Assembly: GCF_013133775.1 (NCBI RefSeq) | Contig: NZ_JABGBO010000008.1 | Span: 1 to 64,000, forward strand | Length of the DNA stretch: 64,000 bases | Source of the DNA: Pelistega europaea | GTDB taxonomy: Bacteria; Pseudomonadota; Gammaproteobacteria; Burkholderiales; Burkholderiaceae_B | Direction: 5' to 3' | Shown here: positions 9,676 to 19,193 of the stretch, piece by piece | How the letters are laid out: the number at the start of each line of letters is the position of its first letter | Numbering within the stretch: position 1 is the first letter of the stretch | Notes under the pieces: model-generated | Told to the model about the DNA's origin: nothing | Databases searched by the model: none | What the model saw: the letters and a program-made list of their open reading frames with translations, nothing else | Program-made: the position numbers and the translations under genes

Positions 9676-12600
9676 TGAACGGATTGCTTAGCCTCTACAA
9701 ACAAATCGCTCCGGATGAACAGTTTGATGCCATCAAGATTGGCATCGCTTCTCCAGACAAAATTCGTTCTTGGTCTTACGGTGAAGTCCGTAAGCCCGAG
9801 ACTATCAACTATCGTACCTTTAAGCCGGAGCGTGATGGTTTATTCTGCGCAAAAATCTTTGGTCCTATCAAAGATTATGAGTGCTTGTGCGGTAAATATA
9901 AACGTTTAAAACATCGTGGTGTTATTTGTGAGAAATGCGGTGTTGAAGTTACTGTAAGTAAAGTACGCCGTGAACGTATGGGGCACATTGAGTTGGCTAG
10001 CCCTGTGGCACATATTTGGTTCCTTAAGAGCCTACCTTCTCGTCTAGGTATGGTACTGGATATGACATTGCGTGATATTGAGCGCGTGTTGTATTTTGAA
10101 GCATGGTGCGTGATTGACCCTGGTATGACACCGCTTAAACGCGGTCAAATCATGAGCGATGATGAGTACTTTGCCAAGATGGATGAGTATGGTGATGACT
10201 TTATCGCCTTGATGGGTGCAGAAGCTATTCGTGAGTTGCTTCGTACTATTGATATTGATAAAGAAGCAGAGTTATTGCGCTCTTCTTTAGATACCACTAA
10301 GTCAGACGCTAAAGTTAAGAAAATCTCTAAACGTCTTAAGGTTATCGAAGGTTTCCAACGTTCAGGTCTCAAACCAGAATGGATGATTATGGAAGTATTA
10401 CCTGTGCTTCCTCCTGATTTACGTCCATTGGTTCCGCTAGATGGTGGTCGTTTTGCGACCTCAGACTTAAACGACCTTTATCGTCGAGTTATTAACCGTA
10501 ACAACCGACTTAAACGTCTAATTGAGTTAAAAGCTCCTGAGATTATTCTTCGCAACGAAAAACGTATGTTGCAAGAAGCGGTTGACTCATTGCTAGATAA
10601 TGGTCGCCGTGGTAAAGCAATGACTGGCCCTAACAAACGTCAGCTTAAGTCTTTAGCAGACATGATTAAGGGTAAAGGTGGTCGTTTCCGTCAAAACCTA
10701 CTTGGTAAGCGTGTGGACTACTCTGGTCGTTCAGTAATTACTGTAGGTCCTCAACTTAAATTACATCAATGCGGTCTTCCTAAATTGATGGCGTTGGAGT
10801 TGTTTAAACCATTTATCTTTAACCGTCTTAAAGCACAAGGCTTGGCGTCCACATTCCGTGCCGCTAAGAAAATGGTAGAGACTCAAGAGCCAGTAGTATG
10901 GGATATCCTAGAAGAAGTTATCCGTGAACACCCAGTAATGCTTAACCGTGCCCCTACATTGCACCGTTTAGGTATTCAAGCGTTTGAGCCACAACTTATC
11001 GAGGGTAAAGCAATTCAATTACACCCTCTAGTGTGTGCAGCTTTCAATGCGGACTTCGACGGTGACCAAATGGCGGTGCATGTGCCACTATCATTAGAGG
11101 CACAAATGGAAGTGCGTACCTTGATGTTGGCATCTAACAACGTTTTATTCCCAGCATCAGGTGAACCATCTATCGTACCTTCTCAAGATACGGTATTGGG
11201 TCTTTATTACACTACACGTGAGCGTATCAATGGTAAAGGTGAGGGTATGTTCTTTGCCGATATTCAAGAGATGCTCCGTGCTTATAACAGCGGTGAGGTT
11301 GGTCTACAAAGCCGTATCACTGTACGTTTGAATGAGTACGAAAAAGACGAAAATGGTGAATATAAACCTGTTTTACGTCGTTTTGAAACAACCGTTGGTC
11401 GTGCTTTATTGTCTGAAATCTTGCCTAAAGGCTTGCCATTCAGCGTATTGAATAAGGCATTGAAGAAGAAAGAAATCTCTCGCTTGATTAACCAATCGTT
11501 CCGTCGTTGCGGCTTACGTGATACTGTGATTTTTGCTGATAAATTGCTTCAATCAGGTTTCCGTTTAGCAACTCGTGCTGGTATATCTATTGCTATGGGC
11601 GATATGTTGATTCCTAAGACTAAGGACGCTATCTTGGCTCAAGCAAGTGCTGAGGTTAAAGAAATTGATAACCAATATTCATCAGGTTTAGTAACAGCAC
11701 AAGAGCGTTACAACAACGTGGTAGATATTTGGGGTAAAGCAGGTGATCGTGTTGGTAAAGAGATGATGGAACAACTCTCTACTGAGCCTGTGATTAACCG
11801 TTTCGGTGAAGAAGTACGTCAAGAGTCATTTAACTCTATCTACATGATGGCAGACTCTGGTGCACGTGGTTCTGTAGCACAAATTCGTCAGCTAGCAGGT
11901 ATGCGTGGTCTGATGGCGAAACCAGACGGCTCTATTATTGAGACACCAATTACAGCAAACTTCCGTGAAGGTTTGAACGTATTGCAATACTTTATTTCAA
12001 CCCACGGTGCACGTAAAGGTCTTGCCGATACCGCATTGAAGACAGCGAACTCTGGTTACTTAACTCGTCGTCTTGTTGATGTGACACAAGATTTAGTGAT
12101 TACAGAAGACGATTGTGGTACTAAGAATGGTTACCTCATGAAAGCCCTTGTTGAGGGTGGTGAAGTGATTGAGCCATTGCGTGACCGTGTACTAGGTCGT
12201 GTAGCGGCTGCTGATATTGTCAACCCAGATACACAAGAAACAGCCATTCCTGCTGGTACATTACTTGACGAGGATAAAGTAGAGCTTATCGACAAACTAG
12301 GTATTGACGAAGTGAAAATCCGCACTCCATTGACTTGCGAAACTCGTCGTGGTTTATGTGCACACTGCTATGGTCGCGATTTAGGTCGTGGTTACCTTGT
12401 TAATAGTGGTGAGGCAGTGGGTGTGATTGCTGCTCAATCTATTGGTGAGCCTGGTACACAGTTAACCATGCGTACTTTCCACATTGGTGGTGCAGCTTCT
12501 CGTGCGTCATTAGCCTCTGCAGTAGAAACGAAATCTGCTGGTCGTGTTGGTTTCACTGGTAGTATGCGTTATGTCACCAACGCCAAGGGTGAGCGTATTG

Positions 12601-13934
12601 CAATTTCTCGTTCTGGTGAAATTGTGGTATTTGATGATCAAAATCGTGAACGTGAACGTCACAAAATCCCTTATGGTGCAACTGTACTTGTAGGTGATGG
12701 TGATGCGGTTAAAGCAGGTGCTCAGCTAGCAACTTGGGACCCATTGACTCGTCCTATCGTGTCTGAGTACAAAGGTAAAGTTCGCTTTGAAAATATTGAA
12801 GAGGGCGTTACTGTAGCTAAACAAGTGGATGAGGTAACTGGTCTTTCTACACTTGTAGTTATCACACCAAAAGCACGTTCAGGTCGTTCTGCTCTTCGCC
12901 CACAAATTAAGCTCTTGAATGAGCAAGGTGAAGAGGTGAAAATCGTTGGTTCAGAGCATGCTGTGAACATTACTTTCCCAGTTGGTGCTTTGATTACAAT
13001 TCGTGATGGCCAAGACGTTGATGTGGGTGAAGTACTTGCTCGTATTCCTCAAGAATCACAAAAAACCCGTGATATTACTGGTGGTCTTCCACGTGTGGTT
13101 GAACTATTCGAGGCACGCTCACCAAAAGATGCAGGTATCCTTGCTGATGTGACAGGTACTGTATCTTTCGGTAAAGACACCAAGGGTAAACAACGACTTG
13201 TTATCACTAAGGTAGACGGGACAACTCATGAAATCTTGATTCCAAAAGAGAAACAAGTACTTGTTCATGATGGTCAAGTGGTGAACCAAGGTGAACTTAT
13301 TGTTGACGGTCCTTCTGACCCACACGATATTCTTCGCTTAAAAGGTATTGAAGCGTTAGCACAATATATTGTGAACGAAGTACAAGACGTATATCGTTTA
13401 CAAGGTGTGAAGATTAACGATAAGCACATTGAGGTTATTGTTCGTCAAATGCTCCGTCGCGTAAATATTGTGGATCCAGGTGATACTATCTTTATCCCAG
13501 GTGAACAAGTTGAACGCTCTGCCATGTTAAACGAAAACGATCGTGTTCGTGAAGAAGGTAAACGTGAAGCGACTTATGAAAACGTCTTATTAGGTATTAC
13601 TAAGGCATCTCTATCTACAGACTCATTTATTTCTGCTGCATCGTTCCAAGAGACAACTCGTGTCTTGACTGAAGCGGCGATTATGGGTAAACGTGATGAA
13701 CTTCGTGGTCTTAAAGAAAACGTAATTGTGGGTCGTTTGATTCCTGCTGGTACTGGCTTGTCATATCACAATGCTCGCCGCGCTAAGGAAACTGCAAATT
13801 ACCAAGATCGTGTGGCGCAACGTGCTCAAGAAAACCCATTTGAGACACAAGCCCCCGTTTCTCTTGAATCAGCGATGGCGTCGTTCTTTAGTACCCCAAG
13901 CAGTTCTACTGACGAAGGTGGCTCTGAAGAATAA
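9675..13934 (+). CDS. rpoC: RNA polymerase beta' subunit
   Basis: The largest catalytic subunit of RNA polymerase, 1419 residues. The N-terminal zinc site uses C70, C72, C85 and C88, and the catalytic NADFDGDQM motif at 458-466 supplies the three aspartates that bind Mg2+. The second zinc cluster lies in the [15 protein letters not shown] segment, and the C-terminus carries the usual acidic tail. TAATG overlap with rpoB indicates translational coupling. A strong terminator follows, after which the usual rpsL is displaced by 23 kb. Confidence 0.99.
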   Translation: MNGLLSLYKQIAPDEQFDAIKIGIASPDKIRSWSYGEVRKPETINYRTFKPERDGLFCAKIFGPIKDYECLCGKYKRLKHRGVICEKCGVEVTVSKVRRERMGHIELASPVAHIWFLKSLPSRLGMVLDMTLRDIERVLYFEAWCVIDPGMTPLKRGQIMSDDEYFAKMDEYGDDFIALMGAEAIRELLRTIDIDKEAELLRSSLDTTKSDAKVKKISKRLKVIEGFQRSGLKPEWMIMEVLPVLPPDLRPLVPLDGGRFATSDLNDLYRRVINRNNRLKRLIELKAPEIILRNEKRMLQEAVDSLLDNGRRGKAMTGPNKRQLKSLADMIKGKGGRFRQNLLGKRVDYSGRSVITVGPQLKLHQCGLPKLMALELFKPFIFNRLKAQGLASTFRAAKKMVETQEPVVWDILEEVIREHPVMLNRAPTLHRLGIQAFEPQLIEGKAIQLHPLVCAAFNADFDGDQMAVHVPLSLEAQMEVRTLMLASNNVLFPASGEPSIVPSQDTVLGLYYTTRERINGKGEGMFFADIQEMLRAYNSGEVGLQSRITVRLNEYEKDENGEYKPVLRRFETTVGRALLSEILPKGLPFSVLNKALKKKEISRLINQSFRRCGLRDTVIFADKLLQSGFRLATRAGISIAMGDMLIPKTKDAILAQASAEVKEIDNQYSSGLVTAQERYNNVVDIWGKAGDRVGKEMMEQLSTEPVINRFGEEVRQESFNSIYMMADSGARGSVAQIRQLAGMRGLMAKPDGSIIETPITANFREGLNVLQYFISTHGARKGLADTALKTANSGYLTRRLVDVTQDLVITEDDCGTKNGYLMKALVEGGEVIEPLRDRVLGRVAAADIVNPDTQETAIPAGTLLDEDKVELIDKLGIDEVKIRTPLTCETRRGLCAHCYGRDLGRGYLVNSGEAVGVIAAQSIGEPGTQLTMRTFHIGGAASRASLASAVETKSAGRVGFTGSMRYVTNAKGERIAISRSGEIVVFDDQNRERERHKIPYGATVLVGDGDAVKAGAQLATWDPLTRPIVSEYKGKVRFENIEEGVTVAKQVDEVTGLSTLVVITPKARSGRSALRPQIKLLNEQGEEVKIVGSEHAVNITFPVGALITIRDGQDVDVGEVLARIPQESQKTRDITGGLPRVVELFEARSPKDAGILADVTGTVSFGKDTKGKQRLVITKVDGTTHEILIPKEKQVLVHDGQVVNQGELIVDGPSDPHDILRLKGIEALAQYIVNEVQDVYRLQGVKINDKHIEVIVRQMLRRVNIVDPGDTIFIPGEQVERSAMLNENDRVREEGKREATYENVLLGITKASLSTDSFISAASFQETTRVLTEAAIMGKRDELRGLKENVIVGRLIPAGTGLSYHNARRAKETANYQDRVAQRAQENPFETQAPVSLESAMASFFSTPSSSTDEGGSEE

Positions 13935-13959
13935 CGGTTGCTTATTCTTGAATCAATAT

Positions 13960-13999
13960 AAATGCCCGGAAGAGTGGATAGCTCTTTCGGGCATTTTTT
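13960..13999 (+). terminator. Rho-independent terminator of the rplJL-rpoBC unit
   Basis: A 15-bp stem (13960-13974 with 13982-13996, one G-T) runs into a T-rich tail. It closes the rpoBC transcript and marks the left edge of accessory block 1. Confidence 0.93.
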
Positions 14000-14174
14000 A
14001 TACAGTATCTTGTTGGCGGCTCATGTACCAGCTCCAGGGGGAGTAACAGCTGGCTTTTTCATTAGTAATGTCTTAAAAAGCAGATTTTGTATCTCATACA
14101 GGCGAGCTTTTGCTGTTTTTGTGTATAGTTATTTATTCTTTTTTGAATTTTTTGAAGTCTTTCTAAATTATCCA

Positions 14175-14189
14175 CGGTAATTATTATCA
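14175..14189. promoter_or_regulatory. Fur-box-like operator upstream of the ATP-grasp gene
   Basis: The sequence matches the 7-1-7 Fur motif TGATAAT-N-ATTATCA at 12 of 14 positions, with the right half (14183-14189) perfect. Its place ahead of a gene set that ends in a siderophore importer supports iron regulation. The distance to the first start (about 380 nt) is long. Confidence 0.5.
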
Positions 14190-14207
14190 TGCATGTGTCG
14201 TTAAAAT

Positions 14208-14330
14208 ACTCACCAAAAATTGCCGAAAATGGTGTGCATTAAAATAATACTCACCAAAAATTGCTGAAAATGGTGTGCATTGGAACAGCACACACCAAAA
14301 AGGAGAAAAATTGGTGTGTATGCGGATTTA
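14208..14330. repeat. Three 41-bp tandem repeats, each an inverted repeat
   Basis: CACC of each unit falls at 14211, 14252 and 14293, an exact 41-bp period. Units 1 and 2 are nearly identical and unit 3 is diverged. Each unit folds on itself: CACCA...TGGTG in units 1 and 2, and CACACCAA...TTGGTGTG in unit 3. They lie between the Fur-like site and the ATP-grasp gene, so they may be operators or transcribed hairpins. Confidence 0.8.
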
Positions 14331-14568
14331 TTTTAAATACTCTCGGGCGTCCCATGACTCAATATAGCCTTTCAGCTAAGTGATATTGAAACAAAGTCTG
14401 TACTAAAGGAGACTCGCCATCCTATTTTGACCCAATATCCTTACTATATAGATACAGGTTATGTTGATGCTGATATACTGAATATCTTTTGAAAGACACC
14501 CTTTGCTTGATATTAAACGTCTTGTAGCTAACCATGAGATTTAACTACCAGTAGAGTAGTGCAAGGGC
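14331..14568. other. Intergenic stretch, no gene recognised
   Basis: AT-rich sequence before the ATP-grasp gene. One forward frame (14358-14489) stays open for 44 codons without a good start and might be a gene remnant. It has no recognised homology. No clear terminator is present. Confidence 0.3.
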
Positions 14569-15867
14569 ATGGGTGTGATAAAACGAGGTGTAAAGTTGCA
14601 TATCTTATTTATTGATAGTAACCGTTATGGTTTAGATGCTTTGCGAAAGGCAAAAGCATTAGGGCACCAGGTTAGTTTTATCAGTTCAGAACAATGGCAA
14701 TTATATTCTGCACAGGATAAAGCGAGTTTGTCTTGTGTCGATTATTGGAAAGAGCTTCCTGATACCAATCACCCACAACAAGTATTACAGGTCGCTCAAG
14801 ACATTCATCAACAATCACCTATTCATGCAGTAATCTGTACGTTAGAACCTGCCATGCGTTCTGCAGCTTACGTGGCACAAGCATTGCAGTTGCCGTTTAC
14901 TTCTGTGGAAGCGGTTAATATTTGTCGAGACAAAGATAAAACACGTGAACGGTTAGCACAACACCATATACCCTCTGCTCAATATCACTATGCAGAAACG
15001 AAAGAAGAGCTATTGGCTTGTATCCAAAAAATAGGGTTGCCTGTCATTTTGAAACCGCGTTCGGGCGCTGCTAGTTTAATGACCTACCGATTAAATACCC
15101 TAGCGGACTTTGATGGGGTATGGCATGAAATAGAGACCACCAGAAAACAGCTTCCTGAGGCGATACAGCAAGAAATTGGCTTTGGTGTTTTAGTAGAGGA
15201 ATATCTCAAGGGAAAAATTATCTCAGTAGAAATTGCTCGCCGAGAGCAGAATTATTTTGTCTTTATGGTTTCGGCACGTCATCGGAGTGTTGAAAAGGAA
15301 ACAGAAGAAGTCGGTATTTCCATGCCTGCTGCCATTGATGAGGATACATGGGATAGTGCGGTAAGTTATGCTAAACAAGTGATTGAGGCGATAGGTTTAG
15401 ATTTTGGCTTATTCCATATTGAAATTATGCTTACCGACAAGGGACCTCGACTAGTAGAGGCCAACCCTCGAATGATGGGGGGGAGTATGCCAAGGCTCTA
15501 TCAGAATTTAACAGGGCAGGATTTATATGAAACATTGATTGCCCTTTATTCGGGGCAAGCATTTTCAGTTCCCAATCCTCATGATTTTGGATTTATTGCC
15601 ACTAGACGTTTTCAATTAGCTCAATCATGTGTTTTAGCAAAACCTTTTGATACGCAGCTGGTGGAGAAATATCGTCCTTGTATTAAATCTTTGCAGTGGG
15701 ATTTACCACAACAGTACCCACAGACATTACCAGCAGGTTATATCCTGGGGAGAGTGCAGTTGCAGATGAAAGATAATGCCGCCTTGGAGAGTTTAATAGA
15801 ACAACTTTTTAGGGATATTGAGACTGCTTATCCATCTTTGCAACTAAGAAGGTCAATGGATAAGTAG
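14569..15867 (+). CDS. ATP-grasp family ligase, iron-region
   Basis: A 432-residue cytoplasmic enzyme of the ATP-grasp superfamily, which forms amide or peptide bonds through an acyl phosphate. An N-terminal Rossmann-like preATP-grasp domain (about 10-115) is followed by the ATP-binding fold with GLPVILKPRSGAAS (about 165-178) and the Mg-binding VEANPRMMGG (about 298-307). It resembles L-amino-acid ligases and, by context, PvsA-type siderophore enzymes; the substrate is unknown. TTG 14596 has GAGG seven bases upstream and may be the true start, giving 423 residues. A G7 tract at 15477-15483 lies inside the active-site codons. It is 7 nt from the MFS gene, so probably one operon. Confidence 0.75.
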   Translation: MGVIKRGVKLHILFIDSNRYGLDALRKAKALGHQVSFISSEQWQLYSAQDKASLSCVDYWKELPDTNHPQQVLQVAQDIHQQSPIHAVICTLEPAMRSAAYVAQALQLPFTSVEAVNICRDKDKTRERLAQHHIPSAQYHYAETKEELLACIQKIGLPVILKPRSGAASLMTYRLNTLADFDGVWHEIETTRKQLPEAIQQEIGFGVLVEEYLKGKIISVEIARREQNYFVFMVSARHRSVEKETEEVGISMPAAIDEDTWDSAVSYAKQVIEAIGLDFGLFHIEIMLTDKGPRLVEANPRMMGGSMPRLYQNLTGQDLYETLIALYSGQAFSVPNPHDFGFIATRRFQLAQSCVLAKPFDTQLVEKYRPCIKSLQWDLPQQYPQTLPAGYILGRVQLQMKDNAALESLIEQLFRDIETAYPSLQLRRSMDK

Positions 15868-15874
15868 AGATTTT

Positions 15875-17101
15875 ATGCAAGCACAACAATCGCCCTCGAG
15901 TTTTATTCAATTATGTACATTCCCTGCTTTTATTTGCTTGTGGTTGGCCTTTTTCTTAACGAATTTGGGTAGTGTGCTGTTATTGAGTACTCTAGTGCTA
16001 AAAACTTATTTGCAGACAGCCTCGAGCTTTTCAGCAGGAATTGTTTATGTTGTGCAGTGGTTTTTACCCATCTTGTTTTTACCATTAAATGGTTGGATTA
16101 ATAATCAGTTTCCAATTAAATGGTCCTTGATTATTATTCAGTTATTTACTGTAGGAGCTTCATTAGGGGTAGGATATTTCTTTAAAGAAAACATGCCCTT
16201 GTTTTTTGTATTGTTGTGCTTGCGAGGCTTTTGTGAAAATACGATGAAGTCAGCAGGGGCGGTAGCATTAAAAATTTACATGCCTGCTGGGTTATTGCCA
16301 TTATCGGTCTCTTTATATGATAGTGCAAGATATTTAGGGGCTTTAGGGGGGGGGTGTGTTAGCAATGCTTTTTATTCACCAGATGAATAGTTGGCAGGTA
16401 TCTATTATGAATGCTGTGTTGTTATTAGGAAGCATTGGTTTATATACTTTATTAACTTTTCATCCTGCTATTCGTTCCACTAAACCCCGGTTTTTACGAT
16501 ATTGGAAAGAGGTTTTTGGATTATTAAAACAAGATAAAGTGGTAACGGCACCATTGGTACATCTCATTGTTATTACAGGGCTATTTCAAGGATTCCACTA
16601 TATCGCAAGGACTACCTTGCCGATGGAGCATTTATCTTTATCCCTCAATAATGCTGCGTTAATGCAAGGTTTTGTGAGCTTTGCTTTTTTATTTGGTGCT
16701 TTGTGGGTGAGTCATTTAATCAAACGGAATATACAATCGCAGCGTCGCTATAGTTTGCCTTTCTGTGTCTTGTATACCGCCTTGGCTTTGGGTGCAAGTG
16801 TGATTACACATATCCCGTGGTTGGGCTTAACTGGTTATTTCTTCTTTCTTTTCTTTTCTTTTTTGAAGTCGCTTATTCCTTGGAAAATAATACCTTTACT
16901 GTGCAATGTCCTATAGAGCATTTAAGTTATATGAATGCCTTTAAGTCAGGGGCTGCGACTGCCGCCATGGCATTGATGACAATGTTATATGGATTAATAG
17001 TAGATTGGATTGGATTTGCCTCCTTGACCCTGCTACTTGCCGTAGGGTGTCTGTTATTTGCAATAAAATGTATCTTTGCGCAGAAGATTAACAATTATTA
17101 A
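15875..17101 (+). pseudogene. MFS exporter gene interrupted at two simple-sequence tracts
   Basis: Read together, three overlapping frames (15875-16390, 16356-16916, 16817-17101) give about 408 residues with some 11-12 hydrophobic helices, the size of a major facilitator exporter. The first break is at a run of nine G (16346-16354). Removing one G would continue GALGGG into a membrane segment starting VLAMLFIHQM. The second is at CTTTT repeats (16848-16864), where loss of one 5-bp unit or gain of one base would restore the frame. Both are typical slippage sites, so this may be a phase-variable gene caught off, a decayed gene, or partly sequencing error. The partner ATP-grasp gene is 7 nt upstream, as with exporters of ligase-made peptides or siderophores. 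Confidence 0.75.
16346..16354 (+). repeat. Homopolymer G9 tract in the MFS gene
   Basis: Nine consecutive G within the coding frame. Poly-G tracts of this size are known slippage sites for phase variation in host-associated bacteria. With G9 the frame stops at 16390; with G8 (or G11) it continues into the next segment. Confidence 0.9.
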
Positions 17102-17153
17102 AAACCGTTTCAAACACAAATGTTTAACTGACATCCCTTTTTTTATCTAATAT

Positions 17154-17178
17154 AATGATAATAGTTTCTATTTTCATT
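17154..17178. promoter_or_regulatory. Fur-box-like inverted repeat upstream of the siderophore importer
   Basis: An 11-bp inverted repeat with one mismatch (AATGATAATAG, 3-nt spacer, CTATTTTCATT). It contains a perfect TGATAAT half-site at 17156-17162. It stands 87 nt before the binding-protein start, a normal place for Fur repression. Confidence 0.65.
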
Positions 17179-17264
17179 ATTAATAAATTCTCTTGAACCC
17201 TCAGATAAGCTATTGATGGCTCTCGTAAAAGTGTTCAAGAGGAACTTTGGAGTGTCAGTATATT

Positions 17265-18155
17265 ATGCAGTTTTTTAAATCGTTGATTTTTGCTTTAGGT
17301 GTTATTAGTGCAACTAGTAGTTATGCTTTAGAGGTGAATACCGCAAGAGGGGCTGTTAAATTTGATAAACCATTGACTAATCAAGTGGCAGTATACGAGT
17401 TATCTGCCTTAGATACGTTGCATGCTTTAGGGGTTCATCCTAAAGGTGTGCCTAACAAAGCCAGAGTCGATTATCTTGAGCAAGTTTTTAAAGAGGGTAC
17501 CAATGTTGGAACGCTTTTTGAGCCTGATATGGAGAAACTAAACGGTATTCAGCCAGAGGCTATTATCATCGGTGGACGCATGTCACCAAAATATGATGAA
17601 TTACGCAAAATTGCTCCTGTGATTGATATGACTAATCCTGGTGTTAATGTTGAGCGTGCGCAAACGCTACTAAAAGAATATGGTGTGTTATTCGGAAAAG
17701 AGGAAAAGGCTGCTGAATTAAGCAAAAATTTAGCAACTGAGTTAGAGAAAACAAAAGAAGCCCTCAAAAATAAAGGTAATGCATTGATGATTATGGTTAA
17801 TGGTCAAAAGGTTTCTTCTTTTGGCGATAAATCACGTTTTGGTTATTTATTTAATGATTTTGGTCTAATTCCTGCAGACAAAAGTGAAAGTGATGCACGC
17901 CACGGCAACCCTGTTTCTTTTGAGTTTATTCGTGAGATGAACCCTGATTGGATTATTGTACTTGATCGTACAAGTGCTGTTGGAGGTAAAGGAGATAGTG
18001 CGAAGACCGTACTGGAAAATTCCTTACTCAAGGGTATTAAGGCATTCCAGAATAAACATGTTATTTATCTTGACAACTCTTCTTATCTAGCTTCTGGTGG
18101 TTATCATCAAATGATGGTGGAATTAAAGTTATTGCGAGACGCTTTTAGTAAGTAA
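17265..18155 (+). CDS. Siderophore ABC transporter, periplasmic binding protein (CeuE/FatB type)
   Basis: A periplasmic receptor that hands a ferric siderophore to the inner-membrane importer. It has 296 residues: a signal peptide (MQFFKSLIFALGVISATSSYA) followed by a class III binding fold with AVYELSALDTLHALGV and the FGDKSRFGYLFNDFGL segment found in CeuE, FatB and YclQ. ATG 17265 fits the signal peptide; GGAG at 17249-17252 is 12 bases upstream. No lipobox cysteine is present, so it should be soluble. The likely ligands are catecholate or mixed-type siderophores, by family only. It is followed by a partial terminator, then two permeases and an ATPase. Confidence 0.88.
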   Translation: MQFFKSLIFALGVISATSSYALEVNTARGAVKFDKPLTNQVAVYELSALDTLHALGVHPKGVPNKARVDYLEQVFKEGTNVGTLFEPDMEKLNGIQPEAIIIGGRMSPKYDELRKIAPVIDMTNPGVNVERAQTLLKEYGVLFGKEEKAAELSKNLATELEKTKEALKNKGNALMIMVNGQKVSSFGDKSRFGYLFNDFGLIPADKSESDARHGNPVSFEFIREMNPDWIIVLDRTSAVGGKGDSAKTVLENSLLKGIKAFQNKHVIYLDNSSYLASGGYHQMMVELKLLRDAFSK

Positions 18156-18180
18156 ATCATTACCACCCAGAAGGTTAGCA

Positions 18181-18212
18181 AAACCTTGGCTGTCCTAGGC
18201 TAAGGTTTTTTT
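18181..18212 (+). terminator. Terminator/attenuator between binding protein and permease genes
   Basis: A stem with one mismatch (AAACCTTGGC with GCTAAGGTTT) around an 8-nt loop runs straight into a seven-T tail. It lies inside the operon, so it probably lowers permease expression relative to the binding protein. Confidence 0.75.
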
Positions 18213-18230
18213 GCTACGGTAGTTAGCGAG

Positions 18231-19193
18231 ATGAAATTTAAAATTAGCTTACTTGGACTATTGTGTTTTCTCTTTGTGATGAGCTTATTTGTAGGGGTGA
18301 GTAATGTATCCTGGCACTCCTTATTAAATGATCACTCCGCAAGAGAGGTTTTTATCAACAGCCGTTTGCCAAGAACCTTTGCTGTCATTCTCACAGGTAT
18401 GTCTATGGCCAATGCGGGTGTCATTATGCAAATGTTGATGCGCAATCGCTTTGTTGAGCCTTCGATGACAGGTACCACAGAGTCTGCAGCATTAGGCTTG
18501 TTACTGGTGACACTGCTATTTCCTAGCATTGCCATCGGACTAAAGATGGTGATTGCCGCATGTGTTGCAATAGCTGGTCTAGGCGGTTTTATGTTAATCG
18601 TCCGTCGATTACCTCCCACCGCGACCTTGCTTATTCCCTTAACAGGCATTATCTATGGAGGGGTGATTAGCTCAATAAGTCTTTTTATCGCCTATGAGTA
18701 TGACATGATGCAATCATTAGTATCGTGGATTTTAGGTGATTTTTCGAGTGTTTTGGCTGGCCGTTATGAGTTGTTATGGGGTACGGCAATCCTATGTGTG
18801 TTGGCCTATATTTATGCAAACCAATTTACCTTGGCTGGTTTGGGCAAAGAAATTAGTACTAGCCTTGGTCTCCAGTATCAACAAATTACAGTGATAGGAT
18901 TGGTTATTGTGGCATTAATCTCAGCCATGGTTGTAGTGACTGTGGGTGGAATACCCTTCATTGGTCTGGTTGTTCCAAATATCGTGAGTCGTTTAATGGG
19001 AGATGATGCCAAACATACTTTACCTTGGATTATGGTCTCGGGAGCTGTTTTGATATTGGCGTGTGACATTTTAAGTCGTCTTTTAAATTATCCATATGAA
19101 ATTCCTATTGGTACAGTGATTGGAGTATTAGGGTCTATAGTATTTCTCTATTTGTTATATAAACGACCTACTTATGCAAGGAAAATCTCATGA
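18231..19193 (+). CDS. Siderophore ABC transporter permease 1 (FecCD family)
   Basis: A 320-residue inner-membrane permease with about nine hydrophobic helices. The SRLPRTFAVILTGMSMANAGVIMQ region near 45-68 and the cytoplasmic GLVVPNIVSRLMGDD loop (about 246-260), which contacts the ATPase, are family hallmarks. It resembles CeuB, FatD and VctD. It pairs with the next gene by a 4-base ATGA overlap, which suggests a heterodimeric channel. Confidence 0.92.
   Translation: MKFKISLLGLLCFLFVMSLFVGVSNVSWHSLLNDHSAREVFINSRLPRTFAVILTGMSMANAGVIMQMLMRNRFVEPSMTGTTESAALGLLLVTLLFPSIAIGLKMVIAACVAIAGLGGFMLIVRRLPPTATLLIPLTGIIYGGVISSISLFIAYEYDMMQSLVSWILGDFSSVLAGRYELLWGTAILCVLAYIYANQFTLAGLGKEISTSLGLQYQQITVIGLVIVALISAMVVVTVGGIPFIGLVVPNIVSRLMGDDAKHTLPWIMVSGAVLILACDILSRLLNYPYEIPIGTVIGVLGSIVFLYLLYKRPTYARKIS

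Noticed and set aside
13771-14046. 91-codon frame overlapping the end of rpoC and its terminator
   Set aside because: Out-of-frame shadow of rpoC that crosses the terminator hairpin.
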